NCBI GenBank assembly: GCA_903845065.1
Contig: CAIMWH010000277.1
Location: forward strand, 1 to 50,250
Direction: 5' to 3'
Length of the DNA: 50,250 nucleotides
Source of the DNA: an uncultured Rhodospirillales bacterium
GTDB taxonomy: Bacteria > Pseudomonadota > Alphaproteobacteria > Acetobacterales > Acetobacteraceae
The position numbers were made by a program, and so were the translations under genes. The number at the start of each line of letters is the position of its first letter. Position 1 is the first letter of the stretch. This document shows positions 1 through 8,551 of this stretch, one piece after another. The notes beneath the pieces were generated by a model. It made no database searches and was not told the origin of the DNA. It saw only the letters and a list, made by a program, of their open reading frames with translations.

Positions 1-597
1 ACCCCCGGCCCCCGCTACACCCCGCTCACCCCAATGGCCTCCCAACTCGACGATATCGGCTGGGTCGGCCAGATCCTGCTGGCCATCCGCAAGCGCTGCG
101 ACAAGCCCGTCGTCGCCGGCATCAACGGCGTCGCCGTCGGCGCCGGCCTCGGCCTCGCCATGGCCGCCGACGCCCGCATCATCGGCCGCTCCGCCCGCCT
201 CATGGCCGGCTACACCCGCATCGGCGGCTCGCCCGATGCCGGCCTCACCATCACCCTCCCGCAAGCCATGGGCTACGAAAAAGCCATGCGCTTCATGATG
301 GAAAACCGAACCGTCCTCGGCGAGGAAGCCGTCGCCATCGGCATGGCCGGCGAAATGACCGAGGATGACGAGGTCCACCCCCGCCTCGCCGCCTACTGCC
401 AGCAACTCTGCCAATGGTCCCCCATCACGCTCCGCCTGCTCAAGCGCGGCATGGTCGCCTCCATGGCCAGCACCGACATGGAGCAGCAACTCCGCTACGA
501 AGTCGCCAACATCCACCGCGCCTTCGCCTCCGAGGATGCGAAGGAAGCCCGAACCGCCTTCCTGCAAAAGCGCCAACCCGTCTTCGTCGGCCGCTGA
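1..597 (+). CDS. Enoyl-CoA hydratase/isomerase family protein (5' end outside window)
   Basis: The reading frame is open from base 1, so the gene begins upstream and 198 C-terminal codons are seen. The crotonase fold is clear from the stretch GINGVAVGAGLGLAMAADAR, which carries the second oxyanion-hole segment, followed by the conserved GGSPDAGLT and the C-terminal helix ending in LQKRQPVFVGR, the usual tail of single-domain enoyl-CoA hydratases. The likely reaction is hydration of a 2-enoyl-CoA or a related acyl-CoA rearrangement in the cytoplasm. The stop overlaps the next start (TGATG), so it is translationally coupled to the nucleoside hydrolase gene. Substrate cannot be told, and the first oxyanion residues are not visible. 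Confidence 0.9.
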   Translation, partial: TPGPRYTPLTPMASQLDDIGWVGQILLAIRKRCDKPVVAGINGVAVGAGLGLAMAADARIIGRSARLMAGYTRIGGSPDAGLTITLPQAMGYEKAMRFMMENRTVLGEEAVAIGMAGEMTEDDEVHPRLAAYCQQLCQWSPITLRLLKRGMVASMASTDMEQQLRYEVANIHRAFASEDAKEARTAFLQKRQPVFVGR

Positions 598-1523
598 TGC
601 CGCCCCGCCCCATCATCATCGACTGCGATCCCGGCACCGATGATGCCATCGCCCTGTTCCTCGCCCTGGCGAGCCCGGAACTCGACGTCCGCCTGGTCAC
701 CGCCGTCGGCGGCAACGTCGGCCTTGATCACACCCTGCGAAACGCCCGCGCCTTGGTCGGCCTCACCGGCAAATCCATCCCGGTGATCGCCGGCGCCGAA
801 CGCCCCATGCTCGGGGCCTTCGTCGCCGAACCCCGGGTCCACGGCCACAACGGCATCGGCGGCATCACCCTCCCCGATGGCCCACCCGCCACCCCCGGCG
901 TAGCGTCTGACGCCATCCGCGATCTCCTCCGCGCCGCCGCCCCGGGCGAAATCACCCTCGTCGGCATCGGCCCCGCCACCAACCTCGGCCTCGCCCTCGC
1001 CACCGAACCCGCCCTCGCCGACCGCATCGCCGAAATCGTCCTGATGACCGGCGCCTGGGCCGAAGGCAACGTCACCCCCGCCGCCGAATTCAACGCCTGG
1101 AATGACCCGGAGGCCCTCGCCATCGTGCTCTCCTGTGGCCGCCCGGTCACCTTGGCTACCCTCGAACTCACCGCCCAGGCCCTCTGCACCCCCACCTGGA
1201 TCGCCGCCCAACGCCCACTCCCCGGCATCTGCCGGCAAACCGCCTGCGATATCCTCGCCTCCGTCCCCCCCTCCAAACGCCTCGGCGGCCGCGGCACCCC
1301 CCAGCACGACGCCTGCGCCATCATGTGGCTGATCGCCCCCGATCTCTTCACCCACCGCCCCGCTTACGCCAGCGTCGACCTCACCCACGGCCCCGGCCGC
1401 GGCCGCACCGTCATCGACCGTTGGGGCAAAACCCCGGGTCCCACCAACACCACCCTGCTCGATACCCTCGACAGCGCCGCCTTCTTCGCCAAACTCGCCG
1501 ACCGCCTCGCCGCCCTACCCTGA
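597..1523 (+). CDS. Inosine-uridine-preferring nucleoside hydrolase family
   Basis: A 308-residue protein starting MPPRPIIIDCDPGTDDAIAL. The DxDxxxDD calcium and ribose binding motif (D9, D11, D15, D16) is the hallmark of the IU-nucleoside hydrolases, which cleave the N-glycosidic bond of ribonucleosides. A second family segment, NAWNDPEAL, lies near residue 163, and the length fits the family. The start is chosen because it overlaps the upstream stop as TGATG and places the motif at the N-terminus; a longer in-frame extension back to base 414 lies inside the upstream gene and is rejected. No signal peptide is seen, so it should be cytoplasmic. The nucleoside preferred cannot be told. Confidence 0.9.
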   Translation: MPPRPIIIDCDPGTDDAIALFLALASPELDVRLVTAVGGNVGLDHTLRNARALVGLTGKSIPVIAGAERPMLGAFVAEPRVHGHNGIGGITLPDGPPATPGVASDAIRDLLRAAAPGEITLVGIGPATNLGLALATEPALADRIAEIVLMTGAWAEGNVTPAAEFNAWNDPEALAIVLSCGRPVTLATLELTAQALCTPTWIAAQRPLPGICRQTACDILASVPPSKRLGGRGTPQHDACAIMWLIAPDLFTHRPAYASVDLTHGPGRGRTVIDRWGKTPGPTNTTLLDTLDSAAFFAKLADRLAALP

Positions 1524-2348
1524 CTACCGGGCCGCGAGGGCCGCCTCCACCGCCGCCTGCGTTGCCGGCCCGAACCGCCCGTCATCCGCCAGCCCGTGTG
1601 CCGCCTGGAACGCCTTCACCGCCGCCACCGTATTCGGCCCATAACTGCCATCCGCCACCAGCACCGGATCGGCGCCAAGCAGATTGAGCGAACGCTGCAA
1701 CCACCCCGTGCCGCGATCCTCCGCCACCACGCCTGTCAACGCCACCTTCCATCGCGCCAGCCAATCCGTGCGTTCCGCCAACCCGATGTAACCGCCGTTG
1801 AGGTGATACGTGACCCCCTTCACATCGTCCTGCACGGCAAACGGCAAGCACCCGCAAATCACGAAATCCGCCACCGAACAGGCCAGGAAATGGGCGGGAT
1901 CAATCACCAGGTCCGGCTGCGCGATCAGGTCGAGCCCCACCATGGCGCCGAGCTTGGTATAGCCCTCCCGCCCCGTTACCTGGCTGCCGCCCCGCCCGCG
2001 AAAATTCCAGCCATCGTCCGAACCGGCCCGATTGCCCATCCGCCCGTTATAGACCTCGTTGGCGATCCGCTTCTCGTCCCGCGCGAAATCCGCCGCCTTC
2101 GCCGCATCGAACCGTGACGGCCAGGTGTTCATCAACCCCTGCGCCGAATAATTGAGGCTCTCCACCATCTCATGCCCCGCCCCGCATTCATGGCTGAACT
2201 GGGCCATCGCATGGGCCACCGTCAGATCGGAGCCCAACCCGTACTTGGCGAAAACCACAGGCGCCGCCGCCGCGATCCCCGCCACCAACCTCGGCACCTT
2301 CTCGTCGCCATGGGGCCACATCGCCTGCATGATGTCCTGGGTCAGCAT
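1524..2348 (-). CDS. GH19-type endolysin/chitinase-like protein with peptidoglycan-binding domain
   Basis: A 274-residue protein. The N-terminal two thirds match the lysozyme-like GH19 fold of phage endolysins: AMAQFSHECGAGHEM with the probable catalytic Glu near residue 54, then NYSAQGLMNTWPSRF and GWNFRGRGGSQVTGREGY. The last 65 residues form a PG_binding_1 repeat (DGSYGPNTVAAVKAFQAAHG). The start at 2348 has GGAGG seven bases upstream; an ATG eight codons earlier lies within that leader and is less likely. It lacks a signal peptide, as do holin-dependent endolysins, but no phage genes surround it, so it may be a domesticated lysin or part of another export system. It is expected to cut peptidoglycan. 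Confidence 0.85.
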   Translation of the reverse strand: MLTQDIMQAMWPHGDEKVPRLVAGIAAAAPVVFAKYGLGSDLTVAHAMAQFSHECGAGHEMVESLNYSAQGLMNTWPSRFDAAKAADFARDEKRIANEVYNGRMGNRAGSDDGWNFRGRGGSQVTGREGYTKLGAMVGLDLIAQPDLVIDPAHFLACSVADFVICGCLPFAVQDDVKGVTYHLNGGYIGLAERTDWLARWKVALTGVVAEDRGTGWLQRSLNLLGADPVLVADGSYGPNTVAAVKAFQAAHGLADDGRFGPATQAAVEAALAAR

Positions 2349-2486
2349 GATCGTACCTCCGGTGGGGTCCACCCGATCATTCCACCAGCATTCAAAACCC
2401 GCCGCAACCCGCCCAACCGCCCCCCTCTCTGTTCGCCGGCCATGGAAAGTGCCACGCTACCGCCAACCAGCGAGGGAACCTCACCC

Positions 2487-4187
2487 ATGAACGACAGCGC
2501 CGCCCGTTCCAACAGCATCTCCTTCAAAACCGAAAAAGCCCCGGCCACCGCCAGCCGCGGCATGGTGGTCAGCAACCACCCCCTCGCCTCGGCCGCCGGC
2601 GCCGAAATCCTCGCAGCCGGTGGCAACGCCATCGATGCCGCCGTCGCCACCCAGTTCACCCTCACCGTGGTCGAGCCGATGATGATCGGCCTCATCGGCG
2701 GCGGCACCGCCCACATCCGCACCGCCGACGGCAATCACACCATCATCGACGGCATGTCCGCCGTCCCCCTGTCCGGCCACGCCGAGATGTACCAGCCGGT
2801 GCCCGACGGTGCCCCCGAGAACTACGAGACCATCGGCCAGCACAACGTCTACGGTCCCTCCTCCGTCGCCGCCCCCGGTTCCCTCCTCGCCTGGTGCCTC
2901 GCCCTCGAACGCTTCGGCACCATGCCCCTTGCCGACATCATGGAACCCGCCATCCGCCACGCCTCGCGCGGTTTCCGGGTCACCCCGTACCTGCATGACT
3001 GCATCACCACCGCCGCCCCCGACTTCCTCAAGGACAAGCTGATCGCCGATCGCTACATGCCCGGCGGCACCCCCCTCAAAGCCGGCGAACGCCTCATCCA
3101 GGGCGACTACGCCGACGCGCTCCGCCTGATCGCCCAAACCGGCGCCGCCGCCCTCCACGGCGGCCCCCTCGGCGCCGCGCTGGCCGCCCACATGAAATCC
3201 GCCGGCGGCTACGTCTCCGAGGCCGACCTCACCACCTACCAGCCCCGCATCCGCGAACCCATCCGCACCAATTACCGCGGCTGGGAAATCCTCGGCCCGC
3301 CGCCGCCCGCCGCCTCCGGTATCCATATCGCCCAGATGCTCGCCATCCTCGAAGGCTTTGACCTGCGCAGCCTCGGCTTCGGCTCGACGGACACCTGCCA
3401 CCTCATCGCCGAAGTCCTGCGCATCGCCTTCGCCGACCGCGCCGCCGGCACCGGCGATCCGGACTTCATCAAGGTCCCGGTCGAAAAAATCGTCTCCCGC
3501 GCCTACGCCGACGAACGCCGCGCCGCCATCGACATGGCGCACAGCCAGAAATGGGGCGCCGGCGTGATGCCCGGCGAGGGCGCCAACACCACCCACCTCA
3601 CCACGGCCGACGCGACGGGCAACGTCGTCGCCTCCACCCAGACCATCAACAACCTGTTCGGCGCCCGCTACATCGTGCCCGGCACCGGCATGATCCCCAA
3701 CAATTACATGCACAACTTCGATCCCCGCCCCGGCCGCGCCCTCTCCATCGCGCCGGGCAAGCGGGTCACCACCTCGATGTCCCCCATGATGGCGCTGCGC
3801 GACGGCAAGGTCCGCTTCGCCCTCGGCCTGCCCGGCGGCAAGAAGATCTTCCCCTCCGCCATGCAGGCCATCATCAACGTGATCGACCACGGCATGTCCC
3901 TCCAGGAAGCCGTCGAGGCCCCCCGCATCTGGACCGAAGGCGTCGCCCTCGAAGTGGAAGGCGGGATCCCGCAATCCGTCCGCGACGGTCTCGAAGCCCG
4001 TGGCCACGATGTCCAGGTCGTCCCCACCGTCGCCGGCGGCATGGGCGCGATCGGCATCAACCCCGATGGCAGCCTCACCGGTGCCTCCTGCTGGCGCGCC
4101 GACGGCACCCCGGTCGGAGTCTCGGGCGGCCTCGCCCGCGCCGGCGTGCGTTTCGTGCTCGAAAGTGCCAAGCCGAAAGCCAACTGA
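2487..4187 (+). CDS. ggt: Gamma-glutamyltransferase family protein
   Basis: A 566-residue member of the N-terminal nucleophile gamma-glutamyltranspeptidase family. The early signature MVVSNHPLASAAGAEILAAG and the autoprocessing site NTTHLTT are visible; Thr368 is the expected N-terminal nucleophile of the small subunit after self-cleavage. Further on are NNYMHNFDP and the family GKRVTTSMSPMM segment. No secretion signal is seen, unlike E. coli Ggt, so this may be a cytoplasmic relative acting on gamma-glutamyl amides or acyl side chains rather than periplasmic glutathione. The start at 2487 follows CGAGGGA; an in-frame extension back to 2172 runs through the 5' end of the opposite-strand endolysin gene and is rejected. 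Confidence 0.9.
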   Translation: MNDSAARSNSISFKTEKAPATASRGMVVSNHPLASAAGAEILAAGGNAIDAAVATQFTLTVVEPMMIGLIGGGTAHIRTADGNHTIIDGMSAVPLSGHAEMYQPVPDGAPENYETIGQHNVYGPSSVAAPGSLLAWCLALERFGTMPLADIMEPAIRHASRGFRVTPYLHDCITTAAPDFLKDKLIADRYMPGGTPLKAGERLIQGDYADALRLIAQTGAAALHGGPLGAALAAHMKSAGGYVSEADLTTYQPRIREPIRTNYRGWEILGPPPPAASGIHIAQMLAILEGFDLRSLGFGSTDTCHLIAEVLRIAFADRAAGTGDPDFIKVPVEKIVSRAYADERRAAIDMAHSQKWGAGVMPGEGANTTHLTTADATGNVVASTQTINNLFGARYIVPGTGMIPNNYMHNFDPRPGRALSIAPGKRVTTSMSPMMALRDGKVRFALGLPGGKKIFPSAMQAIINVIDHGMSLQEAVEAPRIWTEGVALEVEGGIPQSVRDGLEARGHDVQVVPTVAGGMGAIGINPDGSLTGASCWRADGTPVGVSGGLARAGVRFVLESAKPKAN

Positions 4188-4193
4188 CACAAT

Positions 4194-4226
4194 CCGGGTG
4201 GCGGGTGCTTGACGCCCGCCACCCGG
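4194..4226 (+). terminator. Hairpin after ggt
   Basis: A perfect 12-base inverted repeat (4194-4205 with 4215-4226, arm CCGGGTGGCGGG) begins six bases after the ggt stop, with two further possible pairs at the loop base. No T run follows, so it is either a weak intrinsic terminator or an mRNA 3' stabiliser. Confidence 0.65.
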
Positions 4227-4323
4227 CCATGCTCCGCTCCGATCAGCACCACGCAACGCAGAGGACCGGCTTGATCACTCCCCGCCGCGCCAACGCCTGC
4301 CCCCAGGTTGAACCCCGCCCGGC

Positions 4324-4611
4324 ATGAGCCAGGTCATCAACCTGCCTCGTGCCGCCTCGGATGACACCATGTGGGGTGTCATCGCCTCGCTCGGACGAAA
4401 TTCCCGCGTCGCCGAAATCTTCCCCAGCCGCACCGCCGCCCTCGCCGACCGCGCCTGGCGCGAGCAGCAGGTCCAGGCCTACGCCAGCTTCATCCGCATG
4501 GCCCAGCAACCGGTGCCCAACTACACCGTCGCCCCCATCCGCCGCGCGGACCTCCCGCGCGGCTGGAAACCGTTGCCGGCCCTCGGCTTCCTGCGCGGGA
4601 AATTCGCCTAG
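4324..4611 (+). CDS. Small hypothetical protein, 95 residues
   Basis: A 95-residue ORF between ggt and the convergent msrA gene. It is basic, has no signal peptide or membrane segment, and begins MSQVINLPRAASDDTMWGVI. The middle is helical and rich in Arg, Gln and Ala; the C-terminus has IRRADLPRGWKPLPALGFLRGKF. I do not recognise the family. Codon choice matches neighbouring plus-strand genes (mostly C-ending), which supports it being real, but the ribosome-binding site is weak. It stands alone behind the ggt hairpin. Confidence 0.55.
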   Translation: MSQVINLPRAASDDTMWGVIASLGRNSRVAEIFPSRTAALADRAWREQQVQAYASFIRMAQQPVPNYTVAPIRRADLPRGWKPLPALGFLRGKFA

Positions 4612-4623
4612 GCGGCCGTTCGT

Positions 4624-5172
4624 CTAGGCAGCGGGCCGCTTCAGCCGATCGGCATAGTGTTTGCGGAACTTCGCCACCTTCGGCGCAATCACCACCCGGC
4701 AATAGCCCGACCACGGGGTGCGATTGAAGTAGTCGTCATGCTCCGCCTCGGCCGGCCAGAACACCGTGAGCGGCTCCAGTTCCGTCACCAGCGGCGCCCC
4801 CCAGATGTCCTCCGCCGTGATCTCCGCCATGATCTTCACCGCCGAAGCCGCCTGCGCCGTGTCATGGGTCAGAATAATGGAGCGATACTGCGGCCCCACG
4901 TCATTGCCCTGGCGATCCCTCGTGGTGGGATCATGGATGGTGAAAAACACCCGCAGCAGATCCTCATAGGACAGCACCGCCGGATCATACGTCACCTGAA
5001 CCACCTCGGCATGCCCGGTGGTCTTGGTGCACACCTGCTCATAGGTGGGATTGTCGACATGCCCGGCCGCATAGCCGGACTTCACCGCCAGCACGCCATT
5101 GAGTTCCAGATACACAGCCTCAAGGCACCAGAAGCACCCGCCCCCCAAGGTCGCCGTCGCGGTGGTCGCCAT
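4624..5172 (-). CDS. msrA: Peptide-methionine (S)-S-oxide reductase MsrA
   Basis: A 182-residue MsrA. The catalytic GCFWC motif lies at residues 12-16 with the nucleophilic Cys13. The family segments YAAGHVDNPTYEQVC, GHAEVVQV and the C-terminal WSGYCR Cys (probable resolving Cys) are present. The enzyme reduces the S-epimer of methionine sulfoxide in proteins using thioredoxin and repairs oxidative damage in the cytoplasm. It is monocistronic as seen here, convergent with the small ORF upstream, and no msrB lies beside it. The start gives the standard MsrA N-terminus with no signal peptide. Confidence 0.96.
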   Translation of the reverse strand: MATTATATLGGGCFWCLEAVYLELNGVLAVKSGYAAGHVDNPTYEQVCTKTTGHAEVVQVTYDPAVLSYEDLLRVFFTIHDPTTRDRQGNDVGPQYRSIILTHDTAQAASAVKIMAEITAEDIWGAPLVTELEPLTVFWPAEAEHDDYFNRTPWSGYCRVVIAPKVAKFRKHYADRLKRPAA

Positions 5173-5230
5173 ATCCTGTTCTCCCGTTATCCAAGTGCTG
5201 ATGTAGCGCGTGCCACGCGAATTTCCAGGC

Positions 5231-6157
5231 TCAGTGCCGAACCGCCGGTGCCGCCACCGCCTGCCCGGCCAGGAAAATATCCGCCGTCAACGCCAGCGGT
5301 GCCCCATCCACGCGCGAAACCCCCTCCCGCAACAACCGATCGAAATCCGCATAGATCTCGCGATACTCCGCCCGCTGCGGCGCCAGCACCTCCACCCCAT
5401 CCACCAACAGCCGCCCCCCCGAGGCCGTCAGCGAAATCTTCTGCCCCTCCGCCGTCTCGATATGGATTTCCCGCAGATCGCCCGACGTCCACCCCCAGTC
5501 GAAATCCCCGGTCATCACCGCATCACTACCGTCCGAGAACCGAATTTGCGCCGCCACCGGCACCGCCGCATCGGCCGGCACATGCAACTCCGCCCCCAGC
5601 GCGAACAACGGCCGCGCCAGGACACGCGTCAGGATCGACAGCCCATTGATCCCGGCATCGAACACCCCGAACCCCCCGGCATTCCAGATCCACTCCTGCC
5701 CCGGATGATACTTGTGGACGTCCTCTTTCCAGTCGATATGCAGCCGCGCCAGCACCTTGCCAGCCAGCATATCCCGCGCCCGATCCACCGCCGCGTTGTA
5801 CTGCGAATGCCAGGCGGTATGCAGCACCAGCCCATGCCGCCCCGCCACCCCGGCGAGAAAATCGAGCCCCCCCGGTGTCGCCGCCGGCGGCTTCTCCAGC
5901 ATGACATGCCGCCCCGCCGCCAACGCATCGGCCGCAATCTCCAGCCGCGCCCGCGGCGGCGTGCACACCACCACCGCCGCGATCTCCGGATGCGCCGCCA
6001 GCATCGCCATGTGATCCCGATACAGCGGCACCCCATCCATCGCCCCCTGCAAACTGGCGATCGCCACCAGCTCGAACGCGGCGTTCCCGGCGATGGCCGG
6101 CAGATGAGACTTCCCGGCAATGGCGCCGAGGCCGACGAGGCCGATCTTGTGGGTCAT
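5231..6157 (-). CDS. Gfo/Idh/MocA-family sugar 1-dehydrogenase (galactose/arabinose type)
   Basis: A 308-residue NAD(P)-dependent oxidoreductase. The Rossmann motif GLVGLGAIAG starts at residue 6 and the family EKPPA lysine motif lies near residue 97. The stretch WKEDVHKYHPGQEWIW followed by GGFGVFDAGINGLSI is characteristic, as I recall it, of bacterial D-galactose 1-dehydrogenase and L-arabinose 1-dehydrogenase, which oxidise the sugar to its lactone as the first step of non-phosphorylative catabolism. No lactonase, aldonate dehydratase or transporter lies beside it, so the pathway is not confirmed by context. It is divergent from the enoyl-CoA hydratase gene that follows. Confidence 0.8.
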   Translation of the reverse strand: MTHKIGLVGLGAIAGKSHLPAIAGNAAFELVAIASLQGAMDGVPLYRDHMAMLAAHPEIAAVVVCTPPRARLEIAADALAAGRHVMLEKPPAATPGGLDFLAGVAGRHGLVLHTAWHSQYNAAVDRARDMLAGKVLARLHIDWKEDVHKYHPGQEWIWNAGGFGVFDAGINGLSILTRVLARPLFALGAELHVPADAAVPVAAQIRFSDGSDAVMTGDFDWGWTSGDLREIHIETAEGQKISLTASGGRLLVDGVEVLAPQRAEYREIYADFDRLLREGVSRVDGAPLALTADIFLAGQAVAAPAVRH

Positions 6158-6235
6158 GAGGCGTTCCCGCTTGGTTTACACACAGTCTCGCCCCCGCGAT
6201 GCTGAAGGTCCAGGGAAGCCAGCAGGGAATCGGCC

Positions 6236-7012
6236 ATGTCCGCACGGATCAACACCACCATCGAGGAGCGCGAGCAGGGCAGGGTGGCCCGTATCACCAT
6301 CGACAACCCCGGCAAGATCAACGTCATCGGCACCGACGCCATGCGCGCCATCATCGCCGCCCTCACCGAAGTCTCCGCCGATCCCGCCCTGCGCGCCGTG
6401 GTCCTCGCCGGCGCCGGAGACCGCGCCTTCATCGGCGGCGTCGACATCAACGAAATGTCCGCCCTCACCCCCGCCACCGGCCGCGCCCTCATCGAACTGC
6501 TCCACGGCGTCAGCGTCGCGGTGCAGGCCTGCCCGGTTCCGGTCATCGCCCGCCTGCAAGGCTATACCCTGGGCGGCGGTCTCGAAATCGCTGCAGCCTG
6601 CGACATGCGCATCGCCGCCGAAGGGTCCAAATTCGGCATGCCCGAAACCCGCATCGGCATCCCCAGCGTCATCGAGGCCGCCCTCCTGCCCCAACTCATC
6701 GGCTGGGGCCGCACGCGCCGTATCCTCTTCACCGGCGAAATCTTCGGCGCCGACAAGGCCGAAGCCTGGGGCCTCGTCGAGGAAGTCGTCCCAGCCGCCG
6801 GCCTCGATGCCGCCATCGAGCGTGTCCTCGCCGATATCCTCGCCTGCGGCCCCCGCGCCATCCGCCTGCAAAAACGCCTGATGCAGCAATGGGAGGAACT
6901 CCCCCCCTCCAAGGCGGTCGCCGCCGGCATCGACTGTTTCGAGGAAAGCTGGCGCGATCCCGAACCCGCGCGGATGATGGCCGCCTTCCTCGCCGCCAAA
7001 CGCAAAGGATAA
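6236..7012 (+). CDS. Enoyl-CoA hydratase/isomerase family protein
   Basis: A complete 258-residue crotonase. The two oxyanion-hole segments are [11 protein letters not shown] (in place of the common CAGADL) and [39 protein letters not shown] follows, with the Glu of PET where family members place a catalytic acid. It probably acts on an acyl-CoA in the cytoplasm. The downstream gene gmhA begins five bases after its stop, so the two are co-transcribed although their functions look unrelated. The start at 6236 has only a weak Shine-Dalgarno; no better in-frame start is seen. Substrate is unknown. Confidence 0.9.
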   Translation: MSARINTTIEEREQGRVARITIDNPGKINVIGTDAMRAIIAALTEVSADPALRAVVLAGAGDRAFIGGVDINEMSALTPATGRALIELLHGVSVAVQACPVPVIARLQGYTLGGGLEIAAACDMRIAAEGSKFGMPETRIGIPSVIEAALLPQLIGWGRTRRILFTGEIFGADKAEAWGLVEEVVPAAGLDAAIERVLADILACGPRAIRLQKRLMQQWEELPPSKAVAAGIDCFEESWRDPEPARMMAAFLAAKRKG

Positions 7013-7017
7013 CCAAG

Positions 7018-7599
7018 ATGTCCCGCCTCGCCGCCCACCTCCAGGAAGCCGCCGCCCTGCTCGCCCGGGTGCTGGGAGACGCCGCTTTCCTCGCCGAGGT
7101 CGACAAGGCCGGCGATATCCTGGTCGCCTGCCTCCAGTCCGGCGGCAAAATCCTCTCCGCCGGCAACGGCGGCTCGCACTGCGATGCCATGCACTTCGCC
7201 GAGGAACTCTCCGGCCGCTACCGCGACAACCGCCCCGCCCTCGCCGCCCTCGCCATCTCCGACCCCTCCCACATCACCTGCGTGGGTAACGACTTCGGGT
7301 TCGACTTCATCTTCGCCCGCCAGGTCGAAGCCCTCGGCCGCCCCGGGGACGTGTTCCTCGGCATCAGCACCAGCGGCAACTCCCCCAACATCATCGCCGG
7401 CATCGCCGCCGCTCGGGCGCGCGGCATGAAAGTGGTGCTGCTCACCGGCAAGGACGGCGGCAAACTGAACGGCACCGCGGATGCCCAGATCACCGTGCCG
7501 CATTTCGGTTACGCCGACCGGATACAGGAAATCCACATCAAGGTGATCCATGCGTTGATCGACCATGTGGAGATCGGGATGGGGTTCACGGTGCCCTAG
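7018..7599 (+). CDS. gmhA: Phosphoheptose isomerase GmhA
   Basis: A 193-residue SIS-domain protein closely resembling E. coli GmhA along its full length: [59 protein letters not shown] and the C-terminal [19 protein letters not shown]. It converts sedoheptulose 7-phosphate to glycero-manno-heptose 7-phosphate, the first step to the LPS-core heptose or to GDP-heptose for surface glycans. The other heptose genes (hldE, gmhB, hldD) are not in the window. It lies five bases behind an enoyl-CoA hydratase gene and is followed by a hairpin that belongs to an inverted-repeat pair. Confidence 0.95.
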   Translation: MSRLAAHLQEAAALLARVLGDAAFLAEVDKAGDILVACLQSGGKILSAGNGGSHCDAMHFAEELSGRYRDNRPALAALAISDPSHITCVGNDFGFDFIFARQVEALGRPGDVFLGISTSGNSPNIIAGIAAARARGMKVVLLTGKDGGKLNGTADAQITVPHFGYADRIQEIHIKVIHALIDHVEIGMGFTVP

Positions 7600-7604
7600 G
7601 AAAT

Positions 7605-7833
7605 CAAGGCTCCGCCGCCCAAGGGCCGCGGGCCCTTGGAACCCATTACCGCTCGCGGCCGGGGCGATGGCCTTCAGGTGATGCCATAATCTTCCTTGCG
7701 CCGCAGCCCATAGATGCGATCGGCTTCGCCCGCCCCCATGGCGCGATCGGCGGCTTCCAACCGAAGGCCGTCGATCCAGCCGCGAGCAGTGTCGGGTTCC
7801 AAGGGCCTGCGGCCCTTGGCCGGCTGAGCCTTG
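7605..7833. repeat. Inverted repeat pair flanking a 149-bp coding-like fragment
   Basis: Two about 40-base copies of one sequence (7605-7644 and 7794-7833) face each other. Each holds an internal 9-bp hairpin with arm CCAAGGGCC (7619-7639, 7799-7819) and the flank CAAGGCTC. Between them, on the minus strand, an open frame ends at a TGA (7677-7679) and reads like the C-terminus of a protein (AADRAMGAGEADRIYGLRRK). The copies may act as 3' hairpins for gmhA and for the convergent SDR gene, or may be the ends of a small mobile element. Confidence 0.6.
7674..7793 (-). pseudogene. Possible 3' remnant of an unrecognised gene
   Basis: Between the two inverted repeats the minus strand has an open frame ending at about 7677. 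It encodes about 38 residues with natural composition, including WIDGLRLEAADRAMGAGEAD and then RIYGLRRKEDYGIT at the end. The frame continues back through the repeat into the SDR gene, where it is out of phase, and no start codon or ribosome-binding site is seen at the fragment itself. I do not recognise the family. It could be the tail of a gene cut by rearrangement, or chance. Confidence 0.3.
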
Positions 7834-7846
7834 CTGCCCCTTCGCC

Positions 7847-8551
7847 CTACCGCCGCACCCCCGTCGCCAGGAACCCGCCATCCACCGCCAGCACATGCCC
7901 GGTGACATATCCCGCATCCGGCCCGCACAAGTACACCGCCGCCCCGGCCACCTCCGCCGGCGTGCCATAGCGTTCCATCGGAATCGCCCGATGATACGCC
8001 GCGCGAATTTCGGCATCATGGATACGCGCCACCAGCGGCGTCTCGATCGGCCCCGGCGCGATCACATTCACCCGAATGCCCACCGCCGCGAGTTCCTCCG
8101 CCATCACCTGCGACAGGGTCACGACCCCGCCCTTCGAGGCCCCATAGGCACTCCGCCCGGTGGAACCGCGCATGCCCGAGATACTGGCGATATTCACAAT
8201 CGCCGCCCCCGCCCGCATTGCCCGCGCGCAGGCCTGCCCGATGAGGAACGTGCCGCGCAGATTGATGGCGATGATACGGTCGAAATCCTCCACCGAGGTT
8301 TCCAGGAACGGGATATCCCGCCCGATGCCGGCCGCGTTCACCAGGCAGTCGATCCGCCCATGCGCCGCCATCACCGCCGCCACCACCGCGGTGCATGAGG
8401 CCGGATCGGACACATCGAGCCGGAAATCCGCGTGCTCGGAGATATCCGCGGTAATCGCCAGCGCCCCCTCCACCGCGAAGCGCTCGGCGATGGCGGCCCC
8501 GATACCCGAGGCCCCGCCGGTGACGATGGCGATCTTGTTTTTCAGTTGCAT
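7847..8551 (-). CDS. Short-chain dehydrogenase/reductase, coupled to TRAP transporter
   Basis: A 234-residue classical SDR. It has the cofactor motif TGGASGIG near residue 12, the NAAGIG motif, and the active-site YGASK with the upstream Ser in ASISG. The C-terminus (YVTGHVLAVDGGF) is typical. It likely oxidises or reduces an alcohol or ketone of the transported compound with NAD(P). The start at 8551 overlaps the stop of the DctQM gene as TGATG; an ATG eight codons upstream lies within dctQM. Being the last gene of a DctP-DctQM-SDR operon implies that it acts on the imported substrate, which is unknown. Confidence 0.9.
   Translation of the reverse strand: MQLKNKIAIVTGGASGIGAAIAERFAVEGALAITADISEHADFRLDVSDPASCTAVVAAVMAAHGRIDCLVNAAGIGRDIPFLETSVEDFDRIIAINLRGTFLIGQACARAMRAGAAIVNIASISGMRGSTGRSAYGASKGGVVTLSQVMAEELAAVGIRVNVIAPGPIETPLVARIHDAEIRAAYHRAIPMERYGTPAEVAGAAVYLCGPDAGYVTGHVLAVDGGFLATGVRR

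Noticed and set aside
495-1388. 297-residue minus-strand frame opposite the nucleoside hydrolase
   Set aside because: Low-complexity Gly/Asp/Ala shadow; the opposite gene is intact with catalytic motifs.
2481-4256. 591-residue minus-strand frame opposite ggt
   Set aside because: Glycine, alanine and acid-rich translation typical of the shadow frame of a GC-rich gene; ggt on the other strand has all family motifs.
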